The notes beneath the pieces were generated by a model that was not told the origin of the DNA, searched no databases, and worked only from the letters and a program-made list of their open reading frames with translations. Below are positions 21,901 to 34,300 of a stretch of DNA of 64,000 bases, one piece after another. How positions within the stretch are numbered: position 1 is the first letter of the stretch; each line of letters starts with the position of its first letter. The DNA is taken from positions 843,862 through 907,861 of the forward strand of contig JABAKD010000024.1 in the NCBI GenBank assembly GCA_012845835.1, given 5' to 3'. The position numbers and the translations under genes are program-made. Source of the stretch: Undaria pinnatifida. Taxonomy: Eukaryota; Sar; Phaeophyceae; Laminariales; Alariaceae.

Positions 21901-24900
21901 GCACCGCCTACTCTCAGAGGTGCCACGCGTATGCGAGTTGGCCGTGTTCAGCTGCGTCGTTGGGTGCATTCGCCGCCGACGTGTGTGCTGTCACGTTTTT
22001 TTTCCCGGGTGCCTCGGGTGTGCTAGTTGGCCATAGCTGTCCCGTGCGAGCAGTCTAGCGTCTAGACATACATCCTGTACTAGCCTCGCATGTCTCCTGC
22101 TGACTACAACTCTCAGAAGCACCTCTATTCCGCAAGGCGCATTTGAAATAATGTTATAATAGTTATAGATATGTAGGCGTTTACGCGGACGCTAAACATC
22201 AGGTCCGGGTTGGCGTCGACGACAGGGACATGATTTAGTGTTAGGTGTTGATGCATACACATGTTGGTGCATGTGTTGGTCCGGTCCGTATGTCCGCGCC
22301 AATCTTACACTTACGTGCGTTGGTGATTAAGGCACAAACACGGGAACCCGGAACATTTTGGCTGCCGGTACTAAAGTCAGTGTACCTGGCACCAGATATG
22401 TGTTGACGATTTTGTCGAGGGCACCTGATAATGAGGAGCAGACGATGGAGCGAAGCGACAGCGCTGCGACGAAGTCTCTCCGTATCTAACGGCCAGCTGC
22501 GTTCAGGTTCTTCTACGAGAAAAAATCCGAAAAACTTTGCAAGCAGGGTGACTTTACTAAATGGCGTCGACTTTCTTCCCGTGGGTGTCTGTATGTCTAT
22601 CTGTGCATCATCGACGTTGGCCCCTCAAACACAACCAATTCGGAGCCGATTTCGACCAACCCGGCGGCTACAGACGCCCCTATTTATGACATCCATCCAC
22701 CTCTGACCGCGTCCAAAACCGTCTTGAATTCGTCGAGCTTGCTCGTGATGCTAACCGCCGACAAGCGCAGTAGCTTAATAATGCAGTTAGGAATTTGACC
22801 AGTTGAAGGCGTCTGTCACGCTCCTCATTCCCACCTTTCTAGTACATGACTTGTTCGGCCCCAATCGTAATGTTAACACAATGATCACAAGTTAGGGGTT
22901 GGTCCTCCTCGCCTCGTACACAGCAGTGTGCGTCAACGATACTGTCGAATATGCGGCAAGGTCTCTTCTGCTTTTTATCGACAGACCTTGAACGTTTACA
23001 AGGTCAGCGGCACATGGACACACCTTCTCGATTGCCCCTGCCTTGCACTGCACCACGGCATCCACCTCCGCCTTCGGGATATGGTACTGCATCTTTTTCA
23101 GAACCTGCTTTTGCGATACGACGGGAGAATTTCAACTGTTCGATATTTCGATATTTCGATATTTCGATATTTTCGATATTTCAACATATCGACGTTTGGA
23201 CACATCGATGTTAGCGATGGTGCGATATATCGATGTTTCGACATTTCGATATTATCGACGTTTCGACGCTTCGATATTTCGATATTTCGATGTTTTGCGA
23301 TATTTCGATATTTCGATGTTCCGATATTTCATACTTGACATTCCGATATTTCACATACGAGATTTCGATACCCGGTACTTCTGTGCACGTTTGAGACCGG
23401 GAATAACAAAAACGGCGGCGTCGACGCATTTTTCTCAGGGCACGACTCAAGCTCCGCTATTTCGGGCACGTTCCTTCCACCAGTACTGCATGTGATCGAT
23501 GCTATAACCGACGTACTCCGTATAATTTCTACAGGTTTTGAACCCCCGAGTCCCAAAAAGGGTTTACAGCGCTATCTTGAGGTTTCACTACTCTGGGGAT
23601 TACGGATGCCGCAATTGTTGTTGGTAGTGTGTTTGATACCTAGCCATGGCAGGCTTGAGCTTCAACGGGGCACGTTCCTTCCCCCAGCATTTAGGGCTGG
23701 GCACTGGCTTACTCAGTCAGTATCGATTAAACTGCGGTGAAAAATCAATCAGTATACTGGACTGCAGCAGTATACTGGCCGAGCGAAGCGAGTAACGCCG
23801 AGCGTAGCTTGGCCAGTAGCCTCCCCCCCGGCTCATGAGGAGGGCGCGCTGGAGGCGCCGCCGGAGGCCCCAAAAGTAAGCATTTTCGCTTAATTTCCCA
23901 TCACAGTCGGGGCTCAGCACTGTATTGGCGGGGGGTGGTTGCGGTCATCTACACAGAAGAACTCAAGAAAAAGTCATGGAAAATAAATGCAACGTGTGGC
24001 GATGATGTGGGGTTCTTTCATCATGTCCGTGTTTGCGCAGGCGCATATTAAGTCTTTCTGGCGCATCATATTTAATACTTAGTATTTAGTGTTACTCCAT
24101 GGCTCCTACCCTTGGGGCACCGGGTAGTAGATTAGGCTCTCACCAGCAAACAAAACACAGGAAAGCACCGACAGACAAAAATGGGAAATCAAAACGAAAA
24201 ACAAAACGAAGAAACGAAGGGACGCTACATGCAGCCGGTATCAGGTAGCAAGTGCTCAACGCAGAGAAAAGAGACCAAACATGAAGCAAGCGGAAGGAAG
24301 GAAGAAACGCGTCAAAAATCACGACAGCCAGGGGATGGCGGAGATCTTTCAGCGTGCAAACAGGAAACAGGCGAAAGGAAGGAGCACGTCAAAAGGAGCA
24401 ACAGCCGGGAGGGTGGTGAAGATCTTTCCGCGAACCCCCCCACCCAAAAAAACATCAAAAAGTTACGAGTGAACAACTTTTTAAAAAAGGAAAGAAAACA
24501 GAGTGGACAAAATGACACATAGTAACATAGACGAGCAGCTAGAGGATACACCGCAACTCCGTATCATATACCAGGTATCTGCAACAACCTCAAAAATACA
24601 CGTACGTGTACAAAAAAAGAGGAGAACAACACCCAGAGAGCGAAGGAGAGAGGGGAGGGGGGGTCGCAGACGTGCTGTAACATATTCGCCAGCATTTATG
24701 GGTTTCCGTACTATATTATTTGGCGTGTTTATCGGACGTACGTCATATGAACACTACCGGTGAATATCCTGGCCGAGTCAATCAATAGATTACTACTGCC
24801 AGTGTATTACTACTGCCAGTACATACTGAGCCAGTGCCCAACCCTACCAGCACTGCCTCATGTGGTCGATGGGGAAACCGATATATACGTTCGACAGCTT

Positions 24901-27900
24901 TTTCCTTCCAGAATCCCGAACGGGTTGACCGTGTCAATAATAGGTTATTTTCTGTGTATCATGTGGGGACTAAGGGGGCAGCAACCTGTTGGTAGTGTGT
25001 TTGATGTCCGACAATGTCAGCTTTGAGCTTCACTACATTGATCAACCATTGGCTGACACCCCCAGACATAAAGAAGAAAGAACACCAAGGCAAACCAAAA
25101 AAATAAAATAAAAAACAAACCTACTACTACTGTATACACGCACAAAAAAAATACCAAGGCAATAAACCAAAAACATGCAAAAAAAAAAAACTACAGCAGT
25201 ATACTGCTGTATGAACCTTTTTCACTGTTGTTGATCGTACAATGTGATAGCATCACACCTTGTCGTTCAGCGTGTTCCAGTTGTAGGTCTTCTGCCCCAC
25301 GGCGTTGGCGGCCGCGTAGTTGTGGAGCTCAACTAGCTTCGGAAAGTAGTGCGCAACCACCTGCAATACCAACCATGCAAACGACGGGCGGCAACAAGTG
25401 TTATAAGGCTTAGTTTGGGTAAGCTATTGGTTAACCTTTTGCAAGTGGTCAAACGGACTAATACCCCACTAATACCTTAACACAAGAACAAAACACATCG
25501 ACACCGGTCTCATAGACATGTTGGACCCAATACATTACCACCAAGAACCCTTATCCCGTCGAAACCTTATCCTACCCGGATCTGAGTTCTCTAAACTGAT
25601 CCTGCGTGTACAATTAGACGCCGGCGGAGCCGACCAAGTACGAAGCCATGCTGAAGTAGAAGTTGCCGCTTTGAGCCCAAACATTTGTCACGGACGGTCT
25701 GGTAAACTATTACCAGGTAATAGTCACTACACTACTACTGAATATTCTACTGGTACAGCAACATATATAGCGTCTCCCTCTATAATAACAAGAAAAATGA
25801 ATGTCTTGAAACAGTCTGAATCAATAAAATTTAACCCCCCCCCAATATGATATACTCCGGAGTATATTACAAGGATCGAGGTGTAATGTAATGATTAATA
25901 ACTAATTCAGTTTTGCTTTTTTGAGGGGGGGGGGGGGGATTAATTATTTTTTCAATAGAGGGTCGCAATATCTCTGGAATCCGATGTTGACTTTCCTATA
26001 TATATTATTCGTGACAAGCACAGGAATGCGTACCGTCCTGAGATTAGCAGTGTTTCACACCTCGGAGAGATCATACAGATCATAATAGAGATAATATGGA
26101 CCAGCTAGATCATCTACAGCAGTTCCTACAGCTGCCGTTGTGGGATGTTGTGCAGGGTCTGCATACGTCGAGTACAGAGCCAGCCCCAGAAGCATGCGCT
26201 AGATCATCTGATGGAACCCACGATAGACGCGTGTTAAAACACGACGACACGACGACACGACGACGCGACGATAGGAGTAACAACCTGATTTTTCTGAGGA
26301 CCGTCGCCAGAGGAGCTCTGCATCTCACCCAACAACCGAATGCGGGAAAACATTCATCCAACAACCGAACAGATCACCGGTTCCTGCCAAGTGATCTAGA
26401 TGTTTGAGGAAGATCCGTACCGGGTATGGTATAAGGGATCTAGACCATCCGATGCAAGATCTGTACCAGGTATGCATGGTATGTATGGTATAGATTTCCT
26501 TCAGCGAGGAGCCTGAGGAGGCACAATGGAAGACCTCTACCGCAGGATGCGTCGCGGTCCAGACGGTCCAATAGACCCAATAGACCAAATAATGGAGTCA
26601 GTGTCTTCGGCCATGGACTGTTGGCGTATTTTACGAGAACGAGTTGATGTGAGAACAGAAAAATGTTAAAGCCTCGGCATCTTCCGGGCTTCAGCCAAAA
26701 CTCTGTCACGTTCACGGACCACCCAGGAGCAAAAAAAAAAACAAAATGCTTCGGCTTTGCAAGCAGCAGCAGCAGCAGCAAGCAGCAGCAGCAGCAGTGT
26801 TCGAGCTCTACATGGTCATCGCGGATCTTACCCTTCTTACAATGTTCCCGGATTACAAACGGAACTGTACTGCTGTAAATAACCCAAACGATAGAGGTGC
26901 ACCATTCATATTGCGATAGAGGTGCACCATCCATATTGCGATAGAGGTGCACCATCCATATTGCGATAGAGGCGCACCATCCATATTGCGATAGAGGCGC
27001 ACCATCCATATTGCGATAGAGGCGCACCATCCATATTGCGATAGAGGCGCACCATCCATATTGCGATAAAGGTGCGCCATCCATATTGCGATAGAGGTGC
27101 ACCATCCATATTGCGATAGAGGCGCACCATCCATACTGCGATAGAGGTGCACCATCCATATTGCGATAGAGGCGCACCATCCATATTGCGATAGAGGTGC
27201 GCCACTTTTTTTCTTAATACTACTCCTCAATTTGGGAGAGTCTTGAGACCTCTCCCAAAGACTGATTTGGAGAAAACCAAAACCGCCATGATACCGGATG
27301 AACAATCAACCCCACGGCCTAGGTACACAAACAACTAGAATCATGCGAAAAAATAGCTTATTATTTTCTTGTTTATTATTTTCTTGTTTTCCGACGATTT
27401 GGGGTTAAGGAGCCCCGTCAATCAGAAACCATATTTGCCAAAAAAAAGTATACCTCTACTATCGTAGCACTTGTCTTTCCTCGATGGAGGTGGTGGGGAG
27501 GTGGAAGAGAAAACGGCCCCCACGAGGAAATGGATACGACTAGTGCCACCTTCTGACAACGGCACGGTCAGGTTCAATAATTGCAAAATTGATACACCAT
27601 GGCACTGTTTGGCAGCGATACGGCCGGGTTCAAATATCAGTGCGACGATATCTGTTTTCTTTTCGCTTTGTTTTCGAGCCGTTTTTTTCCTGCGCCCAGT
27701 ATTGGTGGATGGCTGGCTGGCTGTTGTCGAGGCACACGGCGGCGGCCACCGACACCATCTCAAGCCGCAACACAAACCCTAATTCGAACCCGAACGCCAA
27801 CCAGGGGCCCGCGCTTGGTTGGTGCGCTCTGAGGAAAAACGCTAGGTAGCTGTGCTTGTACATCACTTCAGGTCGTTACTACGAGGAAAAATCTCGGAAA

Positions 27901-30367
27901 CGCACACTTTCTACCACATGGAGCTAACTGGGTCCAGAAGACTGTAGCTGCGCGACGGACATCTCCTGCGAAGGGCATCCCCTACGAGGTGAACGTAACG
28001 TGCGCCTCTTGTTACCCAGCCTACAGAACGTCCTGCCGTACTCGCGCCGTACCGGTGCTTTAATATCGGCATGGCTTGGATCTCAAGTGATTCGACCCGA
28101 AAATCAGCATCCTGCTGCTCCGTTGCAATGCCTAGTGTACATAAAAAACTTGAACACTGTCAGACGCGGGGTTTTTCTTTTTTGGCATATGTTGCGCTTT
28201 ACATTAACTTCAGCATAACTGCCCCCGGATTGTCTATTTTACTATGGCGTACTTCGTATCAGCCTGCCTTTCTTGTTAGCCTGCTGTACTGTAATATGTA
28301 GTCACATTACGCACATGATGCGTGTGAGAGTACGAGAAAGTACTGAACAAAAGAGAACAGCAACACACATAGAGTATCCTTCACGAGTGTTCCGTCTTAA
28401 TAATGCCATATACACCCCCGTAACATGCGCGTTCGAAATACCGCATGATGTACTGCAGTAGTAAGATTTTCTCTCGTCCTAATCGATTATTGCCCGCAAA
28501 ATGCCTTTCGGCAGAAGGGGGGGCGAAACCGTTAGTTCAGGCAGGCGATAACATAACGCCTGTCAGGGGAAAAAAATGGGACAACTTCTAGAAATCATAA
28601 CGCCGTGGGGGGGGAAAGGGGATCCGCAGCGCTATAGCTCACAGCAATACAGCGCCGTGCAGTGCCCTGCGATGCCCTGCAACTCAGCTCAGCAGCGCAC
28701 CGCAGCGCAGCGCTAGCTCAGCAGAGCGAAGCGCTGTGCTTTGCCGTCCTGCGTGCTTTGCTGTACTTTTTTACTAGTTCGTACATGCCAATAATATTCG
28801 AAGTATCATACCACGTACCGGTACTATTAATACTACACCAGGTTTGTACATATGACGTTGTTATTGGATCACAAACAATGCACCCCCAGCTTAGTTCAGC
28901 ACGGCTATATATAGCTCAGCAGCGCAGTGCCGTGCCGTGCCTTGCCCTTCGTTTTGCGGTGCTGTGTCGTGCGGCGCTGTGCGTTCTTTTGAACATACAG
29001 TAGCAGTTACATGTAGTAGTTGTAGTACCAGGTATGATACAGATACCAGGTCTATGTACGCGTTTTGTGTACTCGTCTTTTTGCTTTCTTCAGTTGATTG
29101 TCCTCTCTCGCTCCCCATGCCCCCCCCCCCCCCCGCAGATATCGCACGTACTGCCGTTCAGAATTGACATCAACAAGCAAAGCGCACAGCGCAGGGCAAT
29201 TAGCTCTGCACAAGCACCTCTTGGCCTCATTATCAGGCCGCTATTCGCACCAAATAATCACGGGCCTCTTCTTCCTGCCCCATTTATTTACATGTTTCAG
29301 TTAGTTGCATTTATTCTTGCGCAAGCGTAGCATGCGGCGTCAGCAGCCCGCGGAGCGGAGCCCTGTGCTTTCTTTAGAACCACACAGAGTACCACCAGAT
29401 ACCGTTGGTACGTGTGTGTACTCGTCTTTTTGCTTTTTCGTCGTTGTTTTTCCTCCATCTCGGTCCTCTTCGCGATTTTTTCTTCGCAAATTACACCCGT
29501 ACTACTGCCGATCAGAACGTGACCTCGCCAACATACAGCACAGCACAGAAAGGGCAATCAGCTCCGCACAAGTAGCTCTTGGCATTATCAAATCGCTAGT
29601 TGCACTAAATCATGGGCCGCCTATTTCTGCCCCCTTCACATTTATTATTAATAGTTGAAATCTCTGCGCGAGCGTAGCGGGTGGCGTCAGCCGCCCGCGG
29701 AGAAGAGCCCTTGTACGTCATACCAATACCGTACCTGGGATGAGACGATCGCGGTTCAGGGAAAATTGAAAGTTCAAAATATCGAAATATCGTTGACGTC
29801 ATCGAGTCACATGACGGCAATCATGAGGGCGTAGCGTAAAAGGCCGGCAGCTACAGGCTACTGCAGGTGGCCCATCTACAGTCTACCAACGGCTTACAGA
29901 AGCCAGTCTTCGGAATCGTATGAAACCCTAGCTGCAGAATGTATCCTATCCTTGTATCCTTACGTGGATATCAAAAGTGACCGGCAGACAGGCAGGCGTG
30001 GATCCATTCGCTATTTTGAAGATATTTGACAGTTCGATACATCGAACAGCAGGCACCTATTTCCCAACTGGTTTGAACTCGCAACGTGTTATCTCTGTCT
30101 CGTAGTTTACGACCGCAGATCTTGTATCTCTCTAGGATGAAGAATCGGCGCGGGAACGGGATGTGCTGGATGTCGATGTGTGTAGAAACAAGGGCACATA
30201 CGCACACACCTTGCCAGGTAGCTTAAGCATTCCAAGAACCGTACCTCCGCTACCAGAACTCCGTCGCTGAAGTCTCTTGCTATGTTTCGCTTGGGTCTCG
30301 AAAGGTTGATCTCATCGACCCACGTGTACAACCGGGTTAGATCGTCGTTGCTCAGGGTGCCGGGCAT
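18832..30367 (-). CDS. SPEF1/CLAMP-like calponin-homology ciliary protein, five exons
   Basis: Exons in transcript order: 30367-30245, 25360-25259, 23104-23024, 20069-19887, 18957-18832. All junctions are phase 0 with GT-AG ends, predicting 204 residues (human SPEF1 is about 236). Residues 1-41 carry LYTWVDEINLSRPKRNIARD and FSDGVLVAEV. Residues 42-75 give HYFPKLVELHNY and NWNTLNDK, and 76-102 give VLKKMQYHIPKAEVD. Together these form the N-terminal CH domain that in SPEF1 binds microtubules. Exon 4 is a Gly/Ala-rich linker. Exon 5 encodes the conserved C-terminal coiled coil (ETNELLRLKIAKLEQLLRLK). In animals SPEF1 bundles microtubules in the axonemal central apparatus and at cell borders. 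Introns total about 11 kb and hold most of the local repeats. The start Met is chosen because SPEF1 proteins begin about 10 residues before this motif. Confidence 0.88.
18985..19230 (+). repeat. CAT/CAC trinucleotide repeat in SPEF1 intron 4
   Basis: About 240 bases of imperfect ATC/CAC triplets. It gives long Ser/His/Ile or Met/Asp open frames that are not genes. It lies immediately upstream of the last SPEF1 exon in transcript order. Confidence 0.85.
19807..19862 (+). repeat. Short tandem repeat TAGTACACTA
   Basis: About five 11-base units (TAGTACACTA plus T) just downstream of the donor site of SPEF1 exon 4 in transcript order. Confidence 0.7.
19887..20069 (-). CDS. SPEF1-like gene, exon 4 (linker)
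   Basis: 61 codons, phase 0 at both ends. It starts VLYNLQLKMAQYRARSK, completing the end of the CH region, and continues as a Gly/Ala/Ser-rich linker to EGENQ before a GTAC donor. Confidence 0.78.
20505..20625 (+). repeat. Dispersed 170-bp repeat, partial and degenerate copy
   Basis: Contains degenerate GATTCGGGATTAAGGA and CTCTGTCATTCA blocks that match the core of a family with better copies at 27225-27430, 56310-56475, 56845-57000, 61090-61255 and 63070-63215. Confidence 0.4.
21420..21965 (+). repeat. Tandem repeat, about 250-bp unit, in SPEF1 intron 3
   Basis: Two and a half diverged copies share CCGAGTTTCGG, a GAGGGTGYGACACGAAATCT-type block, ATCCAACCACGGCT and GGAGCACTCCCG blocks. 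They lie within the intron at 20070-23023. Confidence 0.65.
23024..23104 (-). CDS. SPEF1-like gene, exon 3 (end of CH domain)
   Basis: 27 codons, phase 0. VLKKMQYHIPKAEVDAVVQC corresponds to the SPEF1 segment that follows the NW motif. Donor GTGTGT, acceptor GCAG. Confidence 0.82.
23135..23390 (+). repeat. 9-bp minisatellite (TTTCGATAT)
   Basis: About 250 bases of degenerate CGATATTTC units with CGACGTTTC variants. It sits directly upstream, in transcript order, of SPEF1 exon 3's acceptor. Confidence 0.85.
25259..25360 (-). CDS. SPEF1-like gene, exon 2 (CH domain core)
   Basis: 34 codons, phase 0. VVAHYFPKLVELHNYAAANA then NWNTLNDK is the most recognisable SPEF1 motif. Acceptor TTGCAG, donor GTGTGA. 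It lies between a TRIM-type solo repeat on one side and AT-rich sequence on the other. Confidence 0.88.
25399..25483 (+). mobile_element. Solo terminal repeat of the TRIM-like family
   Basis: One copy of the TGTTATAAGG...CCTTAACA repeat, without interior. It lies in SPEF1 intron 1, 39 bases from exon 2. A short direct repeat (CAAG) borders both ends and may be the target-site duplication. It probably formed by recombination between the two terminal repeats of a full element. Confidence 0.75.
26890..27204 (+). repeat. 25-bp minisatellite, about 12.5 units, in SPEF1 intron 1
   Basis: Head-to-tail GATAGAGGTGCACCATCCAT plus ATTGC units, mostly differing at GGTG/GGCG. As the unit is not a multiple of 3, each minus-strand frame cycles through three versions of the peptide, and these frames are not genes. 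Confidence 0.93.
27225..27430 (+). repeat. Dispersed 170-bp repeat, plus-strand copy
   Basis: Ordered blocks: CTGATTTGGAGAAAAC, CGGCCTAGGTACAC, AATCATGCGAAAAAAT, GACGATTTGGGGTTAAGGAG, CCCCGTCAATCAGAAACC. It matches copies elsewhere in the window in both orientations. It also carries an extra duplicated TTATTATTTTCTTG. Confidence 0.65.
30245..30367 (-). CDS. SPEF1-like gene, exon 1 (CH domain start)
   Basis: Met at 30367-30365 followed by PGTLSNDDLTRLYTWVDE and RDFSDGVLVAE, ending in phase 0 at GAG before a GTACGG donor. An upstream in-frame Met at 30418 would add 17 residues. The inner Met matches the usual SPEF1 length. Confidence 0.88.
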
Positions 30368-30929
30368 AGCTCGGATCCGTCTCGGGATTGCTCCCACAGC
30401 CCACAGCACACAACACACACTGAGAGTAGCAGTGCAGCACTCGTATCAAGAACCAGCAGAAAGCGGAGAAAATGGTGCAAGTGGGGTTTCCACTAGGTTC
30501 TCGAGGCGATTGTCACTCTCGTTTCCTCATCGATTGCCAACGGTTTTTGACCGCATCATGACCTGTGACTGCAGGCACTTCCAGCGAGGGCTTCGCGGAG
30601 TGGATGCTAGCCCTGCACAGAGAGTACTGCAGTGTGGTCACAGCTTAGATCTCTCCCTGGTGGGTTTACCGACTAACCAACCCCCAGAGGTTCCACAACA
30701 ATTTGGCGAACAGACGGCAGACGAAAAAAAAAGTCGATCGTGAGACGCGCGTACTTTCGTGCGTTGAACACGTTCACCTACGCGCATCGCACCCAACAAC
30801 AGCAGTACCAGCACCAGCACCAGCAGCGTGAAGCCTGAAGCGTAGAAGGACAGGAAGTCGGGGAAATCCCCCCGCGGGGAGCCCCGGGTGGACGTGCTGC
30901 AAACGTCGGCCGGCAGGGGAAAGGCTTAG
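30368..30929. promoter_or_regulatory. Divergent intergenic region
   Basis: About 560 bases separate the start codons of the minus-strand SPEF1-like gene and the plus-strand coiled-coil/ARP gene. I see no clear TATA box. The region should hold both promoters and 5' leaders unless either gene has an upstream non-coding exon. An open plus-strand frame at 30282-30743 overlaps it but has no recognisable content. Confidence 0.5.
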
Positions 30930-31316
30930 ATGGCGCTGTACAAGTCTCCGCTGTCCCGCACCAGGGCGACCGTCCCTGGAGGGGTGCATTCGGAAAGGGA
31001 CATGGCCAGGGGGATGAACCTCGAAAACTTGCCGCCCAATCTCTCGACAGACCCGTTAGATTTCTTCGGCGCCATCAGAGAACTCGTAGAGCAGAGCATC
31101 CCGCAGCACGATATCAAGAGGTATGCCCCGTCTCGGCAGAATCAGCAGCGGAAGTGGGCTGTGGATGCAGCCCCCCCTGCTGCTGTGGGCAAGGGGGGCG
31201 AGTCGGGGCTGAGGGGGATCGTTACCCAGCTGGAGGGGGAGAACGGGGTGCTACGGGACAGGGTGGCTGACTTGGAGCGTTCACTTCGGAAAGCTCAGGG
31301 ATGCCCGCCTGAGAAG
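30930..31316 (+). CDS. Coiled-coil/ARP gene, exon 1
   Basis: 129 codons. Basic and Pro-containing start, then LSTDPLDFFGAIRELVEQ and a short heptad-like end (LEGENGVLRDRVADLERSL) that leads into the coiled coil. Donor GTAGGC, phase 0. An in-frame TAG immediately precedes the Met. Confidence 0.75.
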
Positions 31317-34300
31317 GTAGGCAGTGGTTGTGGTGGTTTTGGTAGTTGTGGTGGTTATGTGTAGTTCGCGCCGTCTATGTTATTCCTTTCCTTTCCTCTG
31401 TTTGCCTCGACTCCCGAAACAGCGGTGCGGTAAGCACCTCGTAGCTGGTAATAGCACGAGCACATTGATTTTCAGTATGTCGGCATTTGGTGCATGTCGC
31501 TGGAGAAAACGAATAAATACCAGAGGAAGGCCAGGTACCAGGTAGTCTATTACCAGGTGTAGAATATACTCGCAACATGAAGTGCTCCGCTGCTGATTTC
31601 ATCTCGAGAAGACGGGAGGAAGAGTGTGGCAGCCGATAATGAATGCTAATAAAGCAGTGTGATATCATCATATGGAGCTCGTGTACCAAGGGAAGATGCT
31701 TCTATAAAAAACATCTTACCTGGTACCAGTATATACACCATACCCCAGGTACACCCAGTACGTCTCATACCTGATACACATCAAGCGTCCCAAAGACAGC
31801 AACGTGAATATGCATATGCATGGCAACAACGCACCTCGGTACGAAGCTCCTGGCTACTGCTGATGAGGCAATCTCTCGAGGATTAGGCTATTATCCTGGG
31901 ACCCGACCCCACTGAGTTTCGTACTCCTATTAATAGATTTCCAGATTTCCACTGCTAGCAGCTGCTGTAGGTTTACCAATAAACTGCTGTCCCGTGCCTG
32001 CAGACCCAGACTGCATGAACGCAGGTTTCGTAATGGGCCCTTTGTAATATGTGACCATCGACAACAATTACAGCAGCAGCATTTACCTGATACCTGGTAC
32101 CTTGTGCTTGTTTTTTGTTGTTACCTGCGTTTCCTGGTCCCGCGTGCTTCGAATTTCGCACGATTCCGTCAGTGCCATGTAGTTCCATGTCATTTTGCAC
32201 GCGGCTCGTGCTTAGTTAGCCCAGCGGCGGTGCCCAGCCCAGCCACGCGTGGGCGCGGATACCCGTTTGGCCGTTTGGTATATCATACCCGCCGATCCGC
32301 CGATCCACATGACAGTGTTAAATGTTTTCGCGCATGTCCACGGACGATTGATTTTTGTATAATACCAGCTGTATAATACAAGTACTTGATTGATCATTGA
32401 TTGATTGATTTATTGATTGGTCAAACATATGATGCGAGTATAGTATCGTATGGTATCGTATGGTATCGTACTTGTCATGTCATTCCGTGGTTTGTCGTGA
32501 GCTCGTGACAACGTTTTCTGTAGGTGGCCAAATATTAGACCGGTTTTGCCCCCACGATGACCGTTCCCCCCTCTTCCCCCCACCGCCATTACCACTACAA
32601 ATGATACCTGGTACTTGGTATGTATTCTGCCAGGTATCTGTCTAATCAGTATTATGGCCAAACACATCCATCCTGTTGCTAGCCGCGCCCAAAATCACGT
32701 TTCTACCCTGTTTGCTTGTGAACAGTAAAGTTACTGCTGTACCCGGTCATTTTCGTATTATGTGTACCAGGTAGTATTGTTTGACAGTGTTGTTTCGCTA
32801 CTGCTGTGTGTTGTTGCGGTCTTGTGCAGGGCGTGTGGTCTTCCCTGTGGCGCCGTGCAGGGTCTAAGTTGGCCTGCTTGAGATTTACGAATCGAATCAA
32901 AAATAAGAAAAAATTGGAAGCCGTGGTACTGAAGTTAGTGTATTCACCTTTCCCAGATAGAAAATCTACCCTGAGCCAGCATTTCCGTTTCATGCTGATA
33001 TCATATCGTGCAACTAATGCTGTTGTAATCGTTCTATTTACTGTTATACCTGGCATTGCAGCAACAATGTACCTCGCCCTGTACTACGCCAATGTGTTTG
33101 CTTATTTTACTGCTATGATCACCAGCTGTGTAAATCTTTTTGCCTTTTTGTTTTTGTTGTTGTTGCAGTGTACGTATGTTTTGGGTGGCAGCCCGTAAAA
33201 GCCTCATGATACTTTGACACGAACGGCTCCCGTGTTTTCTAGGAGGGGATATTTTTACTTTCAGCTTGACTGGGATCGTGGATCGTGTTCGTACTTTTTT
33301 TGTTGGAAAATTGCGATATTTTCTCTTCAGATACTTGTAAACCGGTGAGAATTTCGAGTGCGGACCCTGGACCCTGGACCCTAGCGGTTTTGGAGGTTGG
33401 ATGTTACTGGGTAAAGGGGAATACCAGGTACAGTAAGTCTAACGTGAAATGTCCCATCACCAAACGCACACCAGTACGTTCGACGCTGAAACGTGGGCGC
33501 GGCAGTATTTTGTAAAATGTTTCAAATACGCCAGCTGTGAGTTCGACCAATTGAAGGGTCGATGCTCGTCTTTGCAAGCTGCGTGATATTCCGGCCGCGC
33601 ATTTTTTACAGGTGTAGGTGTACTTGTTTAGCGCTTGCTTCCCCCCTCCCCCCCCCGCCCCCCCGCCCCCCCGCTGTTGCATGTGAAGGGGTAAATGTTT
33701 GGTTAGTATCACTTATGTTTACCCCCGCCTTGTCCCTCCCTGCTTACCCCCCGCCCTCCACCAGCTGGCAAAGGCTGAAACCGCTCGAGACCTCGCCGAG
33801 TCAGCCCGTGCGAGTGCAGTGGCCTCTCTCGACAAAGTCAACGATGACCTCCGCGCAGCACGCGAGACGGCCGCTCGAGACGTGGCCTTCCAAGCGGCAA
33901 GGGCTGACGCAGAGATCGCGTTAGCTAGGGCTTCCTCGGAAGCCTCCCTGGCTCAGCTCGGCGAAGAGTTCCGCCTCTTCAGGGAGAAGGCGGCCGATGA
34001 CGGTGCAAAGCATCGGAGCGCGCTGGAAGCTCTTAAGGTTGAGCTGGGACAGGTTACCGCGGTTAAGGCTGCGCATGAGGAGTCTCTAGAGAGGCAAAAC
34101 GCGGAGGCGGTGGCGGCTAGGGGCGGGGTGGATGCCGCGCTTGCTCAAGAGCGGGAGAGCTTCCGCGCTTTCCGAGAGAAAACTTCCACTGACGCTGCGA
34201 CCCTTAGAAGGGCGGCGGAAGAGAGCCTCAGCCAGGAGAGGGAACGGTGCGCGGCAGTCGAGCGCGAGAGCGAGGAGGTGCGACAACGCCAAAACCGTGC

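Noticed and set aside
26890..27204. Possible CRISPR-like array
   Set aside because: Units are contiguous 25-mers without unique spacers and the locus is eukaryotic and intronic; it is a minisatellite.
30282..30743. 153-codon plus frame between the divergent genes
   Set aside because: Overlaps SPEF1 exon 1 in antisense and then has no recognisable content.
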